64,000 nt of DNA from an uncultured Lachnospiraceae bacterium (lineage in GTDB: Bacteria; Bacillota; Clostridia; Lachnospirales; Lachnospiraceae). The first letter of the stretch is position 1, and each line of letters starts with the position of its first letter. Under the pieces are notes generated by a model. The model did not search any database and had not been told where the DNA came from. It was given only the letters and a program-made list of their open reading frames with translations. Made by a program: the position numbers and the translations under genes. Below, in pieces: positions 36,403 through 45,008 of this stretch. The stretch is from NCBI GenBank assembly GCA_944381635.1, contig CALWLY010000008.1, positions 35,928 to 99,927 of the forward strand, in the 5' to 3' direction.

Positions 36403-37992
36403 CTAAAATCTGGCTTCCACAAGCAGATCTCCTTCCTGAATTACCGTATTGCCGCTTGGAATAATCGTCTGCCCTTCCCTCTGTACCAGTACCACCAGAG
36501 TACCTTCCGGAAGCTTTGCTTCCGATAATGTCTTGTTTTTCCATTTGTGAGCCTTATCAACAGCAACTTCCCGCAATTCCAGATTTTCTCTGTCTTCAAA
36601 TTCTCTGGCCGCAATTACAAGCAAATCCCCTTCCTGAATCTGTGTATCTCCGTTTGGCACCATATTTTTTTCGCCTCTCATGATCATGACAACCAGAATT
36701 TCCGGCGGAAGAGGAATCTCCTTGAGCCGTTTGCTTTCCCATTCATGGTTTTTGCCTACAGAAATCTTGATAAAGGCAATATCATTATCCTCTTGGTAGT
36801 CCGTAAACGTACGCAAAACGTCTGCATGTTCGTCGATCATTCCCAGTTTTCTGGACATGTACGGCAGCAGGGATCCCTGAACTGCAAGCGAGAACAAGAC
36901 AATACAGAATACCAGATTGAACAGATTATATCTTAAAGGAATATCTCCCAGCACTGCCAGAATAGCAAACACAATTGACGCCACACCTCTGAGTCCTGCC
37001 CAGGAAACAAGCCCGATTTGCCTTAAGGATGTCTTAAAGGGAAAAAGAATGGCAGCTATCGCTGCGGGCCTTCCCACAAAAGTCATAAAAACCATGATAA
37101 GCAGGGATGGCACAATTACTGCCGGCAATTGTACGGGCGTCACCAAAAGACCTAACAGGAAAAAAATGATCATCTGCGCCACGCCTGTCAACACATCAAA
37201 AAAGTGCACCAGATTCCGTTTCCCCTGAAAATAAGAATTTCCCATCAGAATCCCGCATAAATAGGCGCTGAGATAACCATTTCCTCCTATGGCGTTAGGC
37301 AGGGCGTAGGCGAGTATTACAATGGCAAAAATCAGAATGGTCTCCCCCTGCTGCATGTCAAAGGAAATATGATTTAACAGCCATATAGCTGCCTTTCCCA
37401 GAAGAAGACCTGCTGCTGCCCCAAGCAAAAGCTGCTGCAAAAGCATAACCGGAACAGAAACCGCTTCCCCCTGCATCAGGCTTATCAGTACCACGGTCAG
37501 CATATAAGACATGGGATCGTTAGAACCTGACTCCAGCTCCAGCAAAGATGCTGTGTTATACTTCAGATTCAGCTTTTTGGAACGAAGAATATTAAACACC
37601 GAAGCGGCATCTGTGGAAGATACCACTGAGCCGATCAGCATACTTTCCATCCAGGGAAGCCCCAGAACAAAGTGCACGAAAGTACCGGTCAGTCCCGCTG
37701 TGGCCGCCACACCTATGGTAGACAGACAGAATGCCTGCACTGCCACAGGTTTAGCCGCTTTCATATTGGTTCCGAAACCACCGTAGAACATAACAAAAAT
37801 CAAACTCACGGAACAGATGATCTCGGAAGCCGCATAATCATCGTAGGGAATTTTAAAAATTCCGTTGGTACCAAAACACATGCCAAGGCCTATAAAAATA
37901 AGCAAAGAGGGAACCTGCAGTTTCTCTGTAAAACGATGCATCAGTACACAGATCACAATGACAATTCCCATCAATAATAAATAAAAATTCAA
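36403..37992 (-). CDS. Potassium/proton antiporter, CPA1 family with TrkA-C domain
   Basis: The 529-residue protein has about 12 membrane segments in its first 385 residues, with VVSSTDAASVFNILRS and LELESGSNDPMSYML, the ion-site motifs of NhaP2/CvrA-type antiporters. The C-terminal region has two TrkA-C-like modules (around residues 405-465 and 470-529), each ending in an IQEGDLLV segment. Such proteins export K+ or Na+ in exchange for protons, with the soluble domain sensing nucleotides or cations. It is a single gene, with a small membrane protein gene just upstream. Confidence 0.88.
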   Translation of the reverse strand: MNFYLLLMGIVIVICVLMHRFTEKLQVPSLLIFIGLGMCFGTNGIFKIPYDDYAASEIICSVSLIFVMFYGGFGTNMKAAKPVAVQAFCLSTIGVAATAGLTGTFVHFVLGLPWMESMLIGSVVSSTDAASVFNILRSKKLNLKYNTASLLELESGSNDPMSYMLTVVLISLMQGEAVSVPVMLLQQLLLGAAAGLLLGKAAIWLLNHISFDMQQGETILIFAIVILAYALPNAIGGNGYLSAYLCGILMGNSYFQGKRNLVHFFDVLTGVAQMIIFFLLGLLVTPVQLPAVIVPSLLIMVFMTFVGRPAAIAAILFPFKTSLRQIGLVSWAGLRGVASIVFAILAVLGDIPLRYNLFNLVFCIVLFSLAVQGSLLPYMSRKLGMIDEHADVLRTFTDYQEDNDIAFIKISVGKNHEWESKRLKEIPLPPEILVVMIMRGEKNMVPNGDTQIQEGDLLVIAAREFEDRENLELREVAVDKAHKWKNKTLSEAKLPEGTLVVLVQREGQTIIPSGNTVIQEGDLLVEARF

Positions 37993-38081
37993 ACTTTTTC
38001 CTCCCTTGCCTGTTTTTCAGCTTTCAGACTTTTGCCCCGGCACATACTTTTTTATTTTTCAAAGCTTTTGCTGTCAGCTGT

Positions 38082-38306
38082 TTACAGTTTTTCTTCTTTC
38101 CATGTCTTAAAATATTTCGCCATAAGAGGTATATAGGTCACAACAAAAACAATCGCGGCGATCATAAAAGGAATTTTTTTCTTTTCCCTAGGTATGGAAA
38201 GTCCGATCATGACTCCTACAGAGCACAGGCAAAGTTTCAGCATTGCCAGAACCTTCCAGTCACTTTCCATCACATACCGATCTGCAACTTCAAAGAATTT
38301 TTTCAT
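38082..38306 (-). CDS. Small membrane protein of unknown function
   Basis: The 74-residue protein has a polar N-terminus (MKKFFEVADRYVMESDWK) and two hydrophobic helices (about residues 22-40 and 45-62), and ends in charged KTWKEEKL. The ribosome binding site is GGGGGATG-like (AGGGGGATGAACAC), well placed. Similar short proteins are annotated in related Firmicutes without known function. It lies between the aldo/keto reductase and the antiporter, all on the same strand. Confidence 0.6.
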   Translation of the reverse strand: MKKFFEVADRYVMESDWKVLAMLKLCLCSVGVMIGLSIPREKKKIPFMIAAIVFVVTYIPLMAKYFKTWKEEKL

Positions 38307-38355
38307 GTGTTCATCCCCCTGAATCTATGCTATGTTTCCAGTTTCTCCTGTTATC

Positions 38356-39489
38356 CTAAAAACCCAGTTTTTGAGTAAAATCCGCCATTGCCTCGGAAAT
38401 TTTAATCTGCTGAGGGCATACTGCCTCGCAGCTGCGGCATCCTATGCAGGCGCTGGGAAGCTTCTCTTTGGGTATCGCGGACAAAGCCATGGGAGCAATG
38501 AATCCTCCCTGCGTAAAGCAGTGCTCATTATACAGCGAAAGTAAAGACGGAATATCCAGTCCTTTCGGACAATGGCTGACACAATAATGACAGGCGGTAC
38601 ACGGAAGTACAATTTTTTTCACCATGCCGTCCGCAATATCCAAAAGCGTCTTCATCTCTGCTTCGTTCAGCGGTTTTTCTTCCTCAAAAGTATGAATATT
38701 TTCTTTCATCTGCTCCATATTGGACATACCGGATAAAATCATCGTCACACTGGGCAGTGTCTGAAGAAAACGGAATGCCCAGGCCGGTATGTTCTCCTGC
38801 GGCCTTAATTCTTTCAGTTTTTCCTCATCTTTTTCGTCCAGTGCCGCAAGCTTTCCTCCCCGAAGCGGTTCCATAACCCAAACCGGTATGTTCCAGCTTT
38901 CCAAAAGCTCGATCTTTCCCTTTGCATCCTGGAAGGTATAATCCAGATAATTCAGCTGAATCTGGCAAAATTCCATATCTTTTCCGTAAGCATCCAGAAA
39001 CCGTTTCATCACATCAAGATTTCCATGTGCAGAAAATCCAAGATGACGAATACGCCCCTTCTTTTTCTGTTCCATCAGATATTCGTAAATTCCGTATTGG
39101 GGATCTAAGTAGGCGTCAATATTCATTTCGCACACATTGTGGAACAGGTAAAAATCAAAGTACTCCACGCCGCATTTTTCCAGCTGCTTTTCAAAGATTT
39201 CTTCCACCTTATCCATGTTGGAAAGGTCATATCCGGGGAACTTTGTAGCAAGATAAAAGCTTTCTCTGGGATATTTTTTCAAAGCTTTTCCCATAACAAG
39301 TTCGGACATGCCGTTGTGGTATCCCCATGCAGTGTCGTAATAATTCACACCGTTTTTCATGGCGTATTCCACCATTTTTTCCGCTGCCGCCTCATCAATT
39401 TTTCCGTCATCCCCATCGATAACCGGAAGGCGCATAGCTCCCATACCTAACGCTGACAGTTTTAATCCCTGAAAATCTTTGTAAACCAT
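38356..39489 (-). CDS. Aldo/keto reductase with C-terminal 4Fe-4S ferredoxin-like domain
   Basis: The 377-residue protein has the aldo/keto reductase barrel with the catalytic Asp and Tyr in GVNYYDTAWGYHNG, Lys in LATKFPGYDLS and His in FYLFHNVCEM. The last 80 residues add two cysteine clusters, CTACHYCVSHCPKG and CIGCRSCEAVCPQQI, which bind 4Fe-4S. This fused class is common in anaerobes; its electron donors and substrates are mostly unknown. The start at 39489 follows AGGAGTG and gives MVYKDFQGLKLSALG, the family N-terminus; a start 7 codons earlier is less likely. Confidence 0.9.
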   Translation of the reverse strand: MVYKDFQGLKLSALGMGAMRLPVIDGDDGKIDEAAAEKMVEYAMKNGVNYYDTAWGYHNGMSELVMGKALKKYPRESFYLATKFPGYDLSNMDKVEEIFEKQLEKCGVEYFDFYLFHNVCEMNIDAYLDPQYGIYEYLMEQKKKGRIRHLGFSAHGNLDVMKRFLDAYGKDMEFCQIQLNYLDYTFQDAKGKIELLESWNIPVWVMEPLRGGKLAALDEKDEEKLKELRPQENIPAWAFRFLQTLPSVTMILSGMSNMEQMKENIHTFEEEKPLNEAEMKTLLDIADGMVKKIVLPCTACHYCVSHCPKGLDIPSLLSLYNEHCFTQGGFIAPMALSAIPKEKLPSACIGCRSCEAVCPQQIKISEAMADFTQKLGF

Positions 39490-39624
39490 TTTCCAACACT
39501 CCTTCTCCAAAAATTTTCGTAGTTACTCCTCTCTTTTTCCGATGTCTCTCTTTCATTATACAACTTTAACCGGCTTCCAAGTCAATAAAAAATTGATGAT
39601 TACAGCCGGCATGGCAACCGTCCT

Positions 39625-39755
39625 GTTACTGTTCATACAGGACTTTGCATTTACTGCAAAGTTCGTAAAAAATGATTCAGAAATGCAAAATCCCATTGCC
39701 GAAGGCAATTTTAAATGGATTTTTTGCAGGTTACTGGAACGGAGTGAACAGTAAC
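39625..39755 (+). repeat. Family C inverted-repeat element, copy 2
   Basis: It begins GTTACTGTTCA and ends TGAACAGTAAC, an 11-bp perfect terminal inverted repeat. Internal sequence is nearly identical to copy 1 (9946-10072) read in the opposite direction. GTCCTG occurs just outside both ends. It lies between the aldo/keto reductase and hom. Confidence 0.85.
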
Positions 39756-39779
39756 ACTGTCCTGCCGCTGAACTATTGC

Positions 39780-41066
39780 TCAATATACACGTATGATACC
39801 TGAAATTTCCTTCAGAACGGACATTCCTTTTAAAATCTTTATTGCGTCGTTAAAATAAAGTTCTTTTACCCTGTCTGTAATGATCACAAGTTCCGCTACA
39901 CCGTCGTGGCTCTTCTTCTGCACTACCTGTTCAATGCTCACGTTATTGTTGCCCAGCACACCGGAAATATTTGCCAAAGCTCCGGGTCTGTCACTGACCT
40001 GAATGCGCAGGAAAAAGCGGCTGCTTGTCTCCTGAATGTTTTTTACCGGAAGAGATTTGTAGCATCCGCATCCAATCTTGCCGCAGCTGTTTTTCAGGAT
40101 ATTTCGCATAACATCGATCACATCGCCCATCACTGCGCTTGCCGTTGGCATTTCTCCTGCACCGCGCCCCATGAACATGGCGTCATCACAGGCATCTCCA
40201 TGTACGAAAACCGCATTAAAGGAATCTCTTACAGAAGCCAGTGGATGTGTATCCGGAATCAGCATGGGATGAACCTTCACTTCGATTCCCTCCTCGGTCA
40301 GCCTGGTGATTCCCAGCAATTTGATCACATAGCCGAATTCCTTCGCGTACTGGATATCCTTTGCCGTGATTTTCGAAATGCCTTCAGTATAGACCTGAGG
40401 GAATGTCACCCGGGAGTTAAAAGCTATGGAAGCCATAATTGCCAGTTTTCTTCCTGCGTCATAGCCTTCCACGTCAGCGGTTGGATCAGCCTCTGCGTAA
40501 CCAAGTTTTGTAGCCATATCCAGAGCCTCTTTGTAGTCCATTCCCTCTTCAGACATTTTCGTGAGAATATAGTTGGTGGTTCCGTTCACAATCCCCATTA
40601 CTTCTGTGAGACAGCTTCCCGCAAGACTCTGCCGCAGGGGACGTATAATAGGAATCGCCCCTGCCACTGCTGCCTCAAACTGAAGGTCACATCCTCTTTC
40701 CTCAGCCGCTGCAAACAGTTCCGCGCCATGTTCCGCAAGCAGGTCCTTGTTGGCCGTTACTACCTGTTTGCCCGCATGCAAAGCTTCCTTGATATAAGTA
40801 AGCGCCGGTTCAATTCCTCCCATCAGCTCTATGATGATCTCAATCTGCGAATCATTAAGAATCTCCTGCCAGCTGTCTGTCAGCTTTTCCCGGGGAATCC
40901 CCTCTCTTTTTTTGTTTTTATCTCTTACAAGCACTTTATCTATAACCAGCTGTGCCCCTGTCTTTTTTACCAGTTCCTCTTTCAGCGCTTCTGCCAGTTT
41001 GTACAGGCCGCCGCCTACTGTGCCTGCTCCTAACAGCGCCGCATGAATCACTTTTGTTTCTTCCAT
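39780..41066 (-). CDS. hom: Homoserine dehydrogenase with ACT domain
   Basis: The 428-residue protein reduces aspartate semialdehyde to homoserine, the branch point to threonine and methionine. The NAD(P)-binding loop is AALLGAGTVGGGLYKL. VVTANKDLLAEHG and the catalytic Lys region with GIVNGTTNYILTKM and LGYAEADPTADVEGYDA follow. The C-terminal ACT domain (RIQVSDRPGALANISGVLG onward) indicates feedback control by an amino acid, usually threonine. A start at 41075 three codons earlier is possible. No thrB or thrC is adjacent. Confidence 0.96.
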   Translation of the reverse strand: MEETKVIHAALLGAGTVGGGLYKLAEALKEELVKKTGAQLVIDKVLVRDKNKKREGIPREKLTDSWQEILNDSQIEIIIELMGGIEPALTYIKEALHAGKQVVTANKDLLAEHGAELFAAAEERGCDLQFEAAVAGAIPIIRPLRQSLAGSCLTEVMGIVNGTTNYILTKMSEEGMDYKEALDMATKLGYAEADPTADVEGYDAGRKLAIMASIAFNSRVTFPQVYTEGISKITAKDIQYAKEFGYVIKLLGITRLTEEGIEVKVHPMLIPDTHPLASVRDSFNAVFVHGDACDDAMFMGRGAGEMPTASAVMGDVIDVMRNILKNSCGKIGCGCYKSLPVKNIQETSSRFFLRIQVSDRPGALANISGVLGNNNVSIEQVVQKKSHDGVAELVIITDRVKELYFNDAIKILKGMSVLKEISGIIRVY

Positions 41067-41258
41067 ATCAGTCACTCCCTGTGTTCGCCATGCGAACCTT
41101 TTCTATTTGTGTTATGTTCCTACTTTAACACTTTATTTCCATATAGTAAAGACATCTGTTTTTTTGAGAAAAACTTTTTTCTTTTAATGTTGTTTTAATT
41201 TTTCTCTTTTATGATTAAAGCATAACAAAGAGAAATCAAAGAAAGGCAGGTAAAACTT

Positions 41259-41843
41259 ATGAAAAAAAGAACTATGATAGTAACAGCTTCCGCTCTGGCA
41301 CTTGCGCTCACCGCAGTCCTTGGTACTTCCGTACTCGCAGCATCTTCTGCAGATTATATCGGAGAAGAAAAGGCCAAAAACATCGCCTTTGAAAATGCAG
41401 GTCTGACCGCTTCCGACGTTTCCTATGTATGGAGCAGACTGGATTATGACGACGGACGTGCAGAATACGACGTGGAATTTCTTTACGGAACCAATGAATT
41501 TGACTACGAAATCGATGCTCTCACCGGCACCATTCTTTCCATCGACCTGGATGCAGAATATTACAATTCTTCCATTTCACAAAATGGCGTTAAGGGTACG
41601 ACAGATGCTTCCTCCACCCAGACAAACGGCGAATATATCAGCGCCGAAGAGGCAAAGCAGCTTGCTCTGGAGCATGCAGGACTGTCCGCTTCCGATGTAA
41701 AATATTTCGAATCTGATTTTGACTATGACCATGGCAGAGCCGTTTACGAACTGGAGTGGAGATGCGGCTGGAAAGAATACTCCTACGATATTGACGCATC
41801 TGACGGTGCTATCTTAAGATTTGAATCCGAATACGATGACTGA
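41259..41843 (+). CDS. Secreted protein with two PepSY domains
   Basis: The 194-residue protein has a signal peptide (MKKRTMIVTASALALALTA to about residue 31, cut near VLAASSA). Two PepSY repeats follow: YIGEEKAKNIAFENAGLTAS... and YISAEEAKQLALEHAGLSAS..., each ending in a YDIDA-type strand. PepSY domains are inhibitory or chaperone-like modules in peptidase propeptides and in stand-alone secreted proteins. Here no peptidase domain is attached. AAAGGCAGG precedes the ATG. A two-way terminator follows at 41994-42041. Confidence 0.85.
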   Translation: MKKRTMIVTASALALALTAVLGTSVLAASSADYIGEEKAKNIAFENAGLTASDVSYVWSRLDYDDGRAEYDVEFLYGTNEFDYEIDALTGTILSIDLDAEYYNSSISQNGVKGTTDASSTQTNGEYISAEEAKQLALEHAGLSASDVKYFESDFDYDHGRAVYELEWRCGWKEYSYDIDASDGAILRFESEYDD

Positions 41844-41892
41844 AACTTTTGTTTTCAGGATCTGATAGGGGAAGTTCCTTCCCCATCCGATC

Positions 41893-41992
41893 GCGCGATG
41901 CGTACAGCTTGCGACTGCGCCGCTCGCTGTACGTTACCCGGTAAATGGCCGCTCATGCGAGCATGACGGCCGCTTTGCCGGGCTTATCGCGC
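41893..41992 (+). repeat. Three-way-junction inverted repeat between convergent genes
   Basis: An outer helix GCGCGAT (41893-41899) / ATCGCGC (41986-41992) encloses two arms. Arm 1 is GTACAGC/GCTGTAC (41902-41908, 41926-41932). Arm 2 is CCCGG/CCGGG (41937-41941, 41978-41982), then GGCCG/CGGCC (41947-41951, 41967-41971), then TCATGC/GCATGA with apex GA. All helices are perfect. It lies in the 3' region of the PepSY gene. No coding frame is evident. Confidence 0.65.
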
Positions 41993-41993
41993 A

Positions 41994-42041
41994 AAAAGCC
42001 CCTGGGAGCCGATACATAAAGCTCCCGGGGCCTTCTTTTTT
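41994..42041. terminator. Bidirectional intrinsic terminator
   Basis: GCCCCTGGGAGC pairs with GCTCCCGGGGCC, with T-rich tracts on both sides (TTCTTTTTT on the plus strand, TTTTT on the minus strand). It serves the convergent PepSY gene and the 102-residue protein gene. Confidence 0.8.
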
Positions 42042-42048
42042 GCATGGT

Positions 42049-42357
42049 TTATATGGTGGGAATGCTGTCTTTTTCCACGTCATGCACTTCTTTGTATATC
42101 ATCATAAACCAGAGAAGTATCTGTTTTTCCTCCAGCGCGTTTTTCTGATATTCCAACAGTTTTTCTCTTGGAACATCCTCCTCAAAATCGATGGCCTTCC
42201 TGATCAGCTCACTTTCCCCTATCATTCCTGCTATCTGCTTCTTCTTCTCCCAGGGAAGCCGATACATCTTTTCCACTCCATCTTCCCGGCTTAAAATATC
42301 TAAAAGCTCCTGCATCAGTCTCTCACAATTTTTTGCGCTGCTATCCTTTCCTGTCAT
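42049..42357 (-). CDS. Hypothetical 102-residue protein
   Basis: Not recognised. The protein is highly charged and mostly helical, with no signal peptide or membrane helix. It contains LMQELLDILSREDGVEKMY and a Glu/Lys-rich second half ending VHDVEKDSIPTI. A GGAGG lies just before the ATG (CAGGAGGAGAGGCAA), and the frame has codon use like its neighbours, so it is likely a real gene. It ends at a strong terminator. It lies downstream of the ModE-type gene, separated by a repeat-filled gap. Confidence 0.6.
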   Translation of the reverse strand: MTGKDSSAKNCERLMQELLDILSREDGVEKMYRLPWEKKKQIAGMIGESELIRKAIDFEEDVPREKLLEYQKNALEEKQILLWFMMIYKEVHDVEKDSIPTI

Positions 42358-42662
42358 TTGCCTCTCCTCCTGTTTCCTTTCGTCTTGTCAAAAACCTCTT
42401 ATTTAAGAGTATACTACATTTATTTAGTATGTCAAATAGATTAAAATCCACATGATATATTGTGTTTTTCCATGCAACTTCTCTATTGTGAAAAAGAATC
42501 CGATAGCGTGTTTTGCCGCTCTTTTCTATGTGGTAAAAAGTAAACTTTTTCATCGTATAAAAAAGCCAGGCATCGGTATGCATAAAAGATATTTTATCCC
42601 TTATCCATCCATGTCTGGCTTTTTTGTTTCTATTCTGATATATTCTGAAAACAGGTACGCGA

Positions 42663-42688
42663 GTGTGCGCCAAGGCGCACACTTTTTT
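42663..42688 (+). terminator. Terminator-like hairpin next to family A copy 5
   Basis: GTGTGCGCC pairs with GGCGCACAC across AA and is followed by TTTTTT. A similar hairpin ending in T6 occurs at 42796-42822, at the other end of the repeat. The remaining part of the 42358-42820 gap, 42358-42660, shows only A/T-rich sequence with no gene recognised. Confidence 0.6.
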
Positions 42689-42822
42689 ATGCAATAGGAA
42701 ATTTCATTTCCTATTGCATAAAAAAGACGCTCCGCTGTGGATGCGCACTTCGCGCTCAAGGAAAATGGTTGCTGACGCAACCGCGCTCCGGCGCAAGTGT
42801 GCGTCAAGGCGCACACTTTTTT
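42683..42822 (-). repeat. Family A hairpin element, copy 5 (full length)
   Basis: In minus orientation: AAAAAAGTGTGCGCC/GACGCACACTT hairpin, GCGCCGGAGCGC, GGTTGCGTCAGCAACC hairpin, GAGCGCGAAGTGCGCATCC, ACAGCGGAGCGTC, T6, a perfect 13-bp stem (ATGCAATAGGAAA / TTTCCTATTGCAT, 42689-42719) and A6. It matches copy 4 along its whole length. The T6 at 42817-42822 overlaps the stop codon of the ModE-type gene. Confidence 0.85.
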
Positions 42823-43168
42823 ACAGTTCTTCCCGGTATTCCGGAAAATATTTTTCAAAGCTTTCCCGGGCGCTGTTTCTGACCTCTTCTTCCATTTTTT
42901 TATATCTTGCGATCAAAGAAATTCCTTCCTGCGTTACGCTGCATTTTCCACCGGTCTTTCCGCCATGCCTGCGTGTCAGAAGTTCATAGCCAAGCTCTCC
43001 TTCCGCCCGATTCAGGATTTTCCAGCCCTTACTGTAGGACATTCCCATCTGAGCACACGCCTCTTTCACGGATTCGGTCTGAACAATTCCCTCCAGCAGC
43101 GTTACCAGTCCCGGTCCGAAAACCAGTTCATTTTTGTAAACCTGTACCTTCACCACAGGATAAAACAT
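42821..43168 (-). CDS. ModE-type winged-helix regulator (DNA-binding domain only)
   Basis: The 115-residue protein is a LysR-like helix-turn-helix of the ModE N-terminal type: GPGLVTLLEGIVQTESVKEACAQMGMSYSKGWKILN, then LGYELLTRRHGGKTGGKCSVTQEG. It lacks the molbindin (MOP) domains that sense molybdate in E. coli ModE. Such short forms are common in Firmicutes. It lies 41 bp downstream of modC and is co-directional with modABC. A palindrome overlapping the modA promoter (46072-46095) is a candidate site for it. Confidence 0.88.
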   Translation of the reverse strand: MFYPVVKVQVYKNELVFGPGLVTLLEGIVQTESVKEACAQMGMSYSKGWKILNRAEGELGYELLTRRHGGKTGGKCSVTQEGISLIARYKKMEEEVRNSARESFEKYFPEYREEL

Positions 43169-43209
43169 CTTGGCTTCCCTCTTTTCCTCTGTCTTTGTTG
43201 TTTCTTCTC

Positions 43210-44307
43210 TCAGTCTGTCAGCAGAAGTATTTTTTCCGGCTCTACTTCAACCATCCGGGGAAGGAAATTGCGGGAAACATCGTCCATCTTCATCCACATA
43301 CTTCCTGCCGGATTGGCTGCATTTCGAAACAGAACGGTTCTCTCAAAGGGAGATTTGATCTCCTCTTCCACCACAACGGGAAAACAATTGCATTCTTTTT
43401 GCACTCTGTCCGTCTCTGAATTCCCGCTTTCGCCCGCTCCTTTCCCGGCAGTATCCTGTGATGGCACTTCCAGAAAATCATGAGCTCTGATTCCCACAGT
43501 GGATAGATTTTCGGGAATCCTTCCTGCAACAGTCAGTTCCACTCCCCACTCCAAAGCTCTGACGCGGTTTTCTCCTGTTTTTACGGCCTTTGAAATATTT
43601 TTGCACCCGGTCAGCCTGGCTGCGGCCGTTTTTTCCGGACATAAAAACAATTCTTTGGTATCTTTACAGATTCTGTTGCATCCTTCCTCCACGATCATGG
43701 TCCTGTCGCAAAGGCGATAAATTTCATCTCTGTCATGACTGACGATAATGGTACTTCCGCCAAACTGTTTCAGGTGCTCTCTTAACTCTAACTGCAGTTC
43801 TTCCTTCAAGTAACTGTCCAGCGCGGAAAAGGGCTCATCTAACAGCAAAACATCCGGCTCCGATGCCAAAATTCTTGCCAGAGCAGTCCGCTGCTGCTGT
43901 CCGCCGGAAAGTCTGTATGGATATTGATTTTCCAGTCCGCTCAGATGAAAGCGTTCTGTCATTTCCGCAATTTTTCTTTTTTTCTCTGCTTTGCTTCCCC
44001 TCATACCTGCCCCGATATTTTCCGCCACTGTCATATTCGGGAAAAGCGCATAATTCTGAAACAGGTATCCCACTTTTCGCTTTCGGGGCGGCAGATCCTT
44101 TTTTTCTGCTTTGTCAAACAGCACTCTCCCGTTGGCCTGTATCCTTCCGGAATCCGGTGTCACAATACCTGCGATAGCTTTTAATGTCATGCTTTTCCCG
44201 CTGCCGGAGGCCCCCAGAATTCCCAGGCATTCCCCGTCCATGGAAAATTCCATATCCATAGTAAAACTTTTCAGTTTTTTGGAAAACTGTACTTCCAGTC
44301 TGCTCAC
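43210..44307 (-). CDS. modC: Molybdate ABC transporter, ATP-binding protein
   Basis: The 365-residue ATPase energises molybdate or tungstate import. Motifs are GILGASGSGKSMTLKAIAG (Walker A), the Q-loop in YLFQNYALFPNM, YRLSGGQQQRTALAR (signature) and VLLLDEPFSALD (Walker B). The C-terminal 120 residues form a TOBE-like domain. The GTG at 44307 follows AGG of the overlapping modB end and gives VSRLEVQFSKKL; a frame opening at 44349 would lie inside modB. It is followed by the ModE-type gene. Confidence 0.92.
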   Translation of the reverse strand: MSRLEVQFSKKLKSFTMDMEFSMDGECLGILGASGSGKSMTLKAIAGIVTPDSGRIQANGRVLFDKAEKKDLPPRKRKVGYLFQNYALFPNMTVAENIGAGMRGSKAEKKRKIAEMTERFHLSGLENQYPYRLSGGQQQRTALARILASEPDVLLLDEPFSALDSYLKEELQLELREHLKQFGGSTIIVSHDRDEIYRLCDRTMIVEEGCNRICKDTKELFLCPEKTAAARLTGCKNISKAVKTGENRVRALEWGVELTVAGRIPENLSTVGIRAHDFLEVPSQDTAGKGAGESGNSETDRVQKECNCFPVVVEEEIKSPFERTVLFRNAANPAGSMWMKMDDVSRNFLPRMVEVEPEKILLLTD

Positions 44308-44311
44308 GTCA

Positions 44312-44986
44312 TTACCTCCGGTTAAATTTCTGAAAAGCCCAGGTGACATAGTTCATTCCTGTGACAACCAGAAAAGAAATCAGCACCAGTATTGCCACAT
44401 ACACAAAGGCGCCTTCCATATTGCCTGCTGACACTTCCGAGTAAACCGCCAAAGGAAGCGTCCTCGTTTTTTCCTGGATATTTCCTGCTATCATCGCTGT
44501 TGCGCCAAATTCTCCAAGGCCTCTGGCAAAAGCCAGGATTCCTCCGGAAAGGATTCCGGAAAGAGCATTGGGAAAAAGAATTTTCCAGAAAACCGACCAC
44601 TCTGACATCCCGAGAGTTCTCCCCGCATAGAGGAGATTCTTATCCACCTGCTCAAAAGCCCCTCTGGCCGAGCGATACATAAGCGGAAAGGAAATGACCG
44701 TCGCTGCCAACACCGTTGCAGACCAGGAAAAAGCAATTTTTACGCCGAAATAGTCCAGAAAAAATTGCCCTACCGGTCGTTTCACACCAAAAATATACAG
44801 CAGAAAAAATCCTGCCACGGTGGGCGGAAGCACCAACGGAAGCGTGAGAATCCCGTCACAAATCATTTTCAGTTTTTCGTTTCGGATACTTTCCACAAGC
44901 CAGGCAGCGGCAATTCCTGTAAAAAAAGTGATGACAATTGCCGCTGACGCCGTTTTCAATGAGATTAAAACCGCTGACCAATCCAT
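44312..44986 (-). CDS. modB: Molybdate ABC transporter, permease
   Basis: The 224-residue protein has five to six membrane helices and the inner-membrane binding-protein-dependent loop ARTLGMSEWSVFWKILFP...GILAFARGLGEFGA, which contacts ModC. LPLVLPPTVAGFFLLYIFG is typical of ModB. The start at 44986 (MDWSAVLISLKTAS) fits the family. It lies 22 bp after modA and its stop is 4 bp before the modC start. Confidence 0.94.
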   Translation of the reverse strand: MDWSAVLISLKTASAAIVITFFTGIAAAWLVESIRNEKLKMICDGILTLPLVLPPTVAGFFLLYIFGVKRPVGQFFLDYFGVKIAFSWSATVLAATVISFPLMYRSARGAFEQVDKNLLYAGRTLGMSEWSVFWKILFPNALSGILSGGILAFARGLGEFGATAMIAGNIQEKTRTLPLAVYSEVSAGNMEGAFVYVAILVLISFLVVTGMNYVTWAFQKFNRR

Positions 44987-45008
44987 TTTTCCCATCCTCT
45001 ATCCAGGT

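Noticed and set aside
39906..41033. 375-codon plus-strand frame inside hom
   Set aside because: It is antisense to homoserine dehydrogenase, without family similarity or a ribosome binding site.
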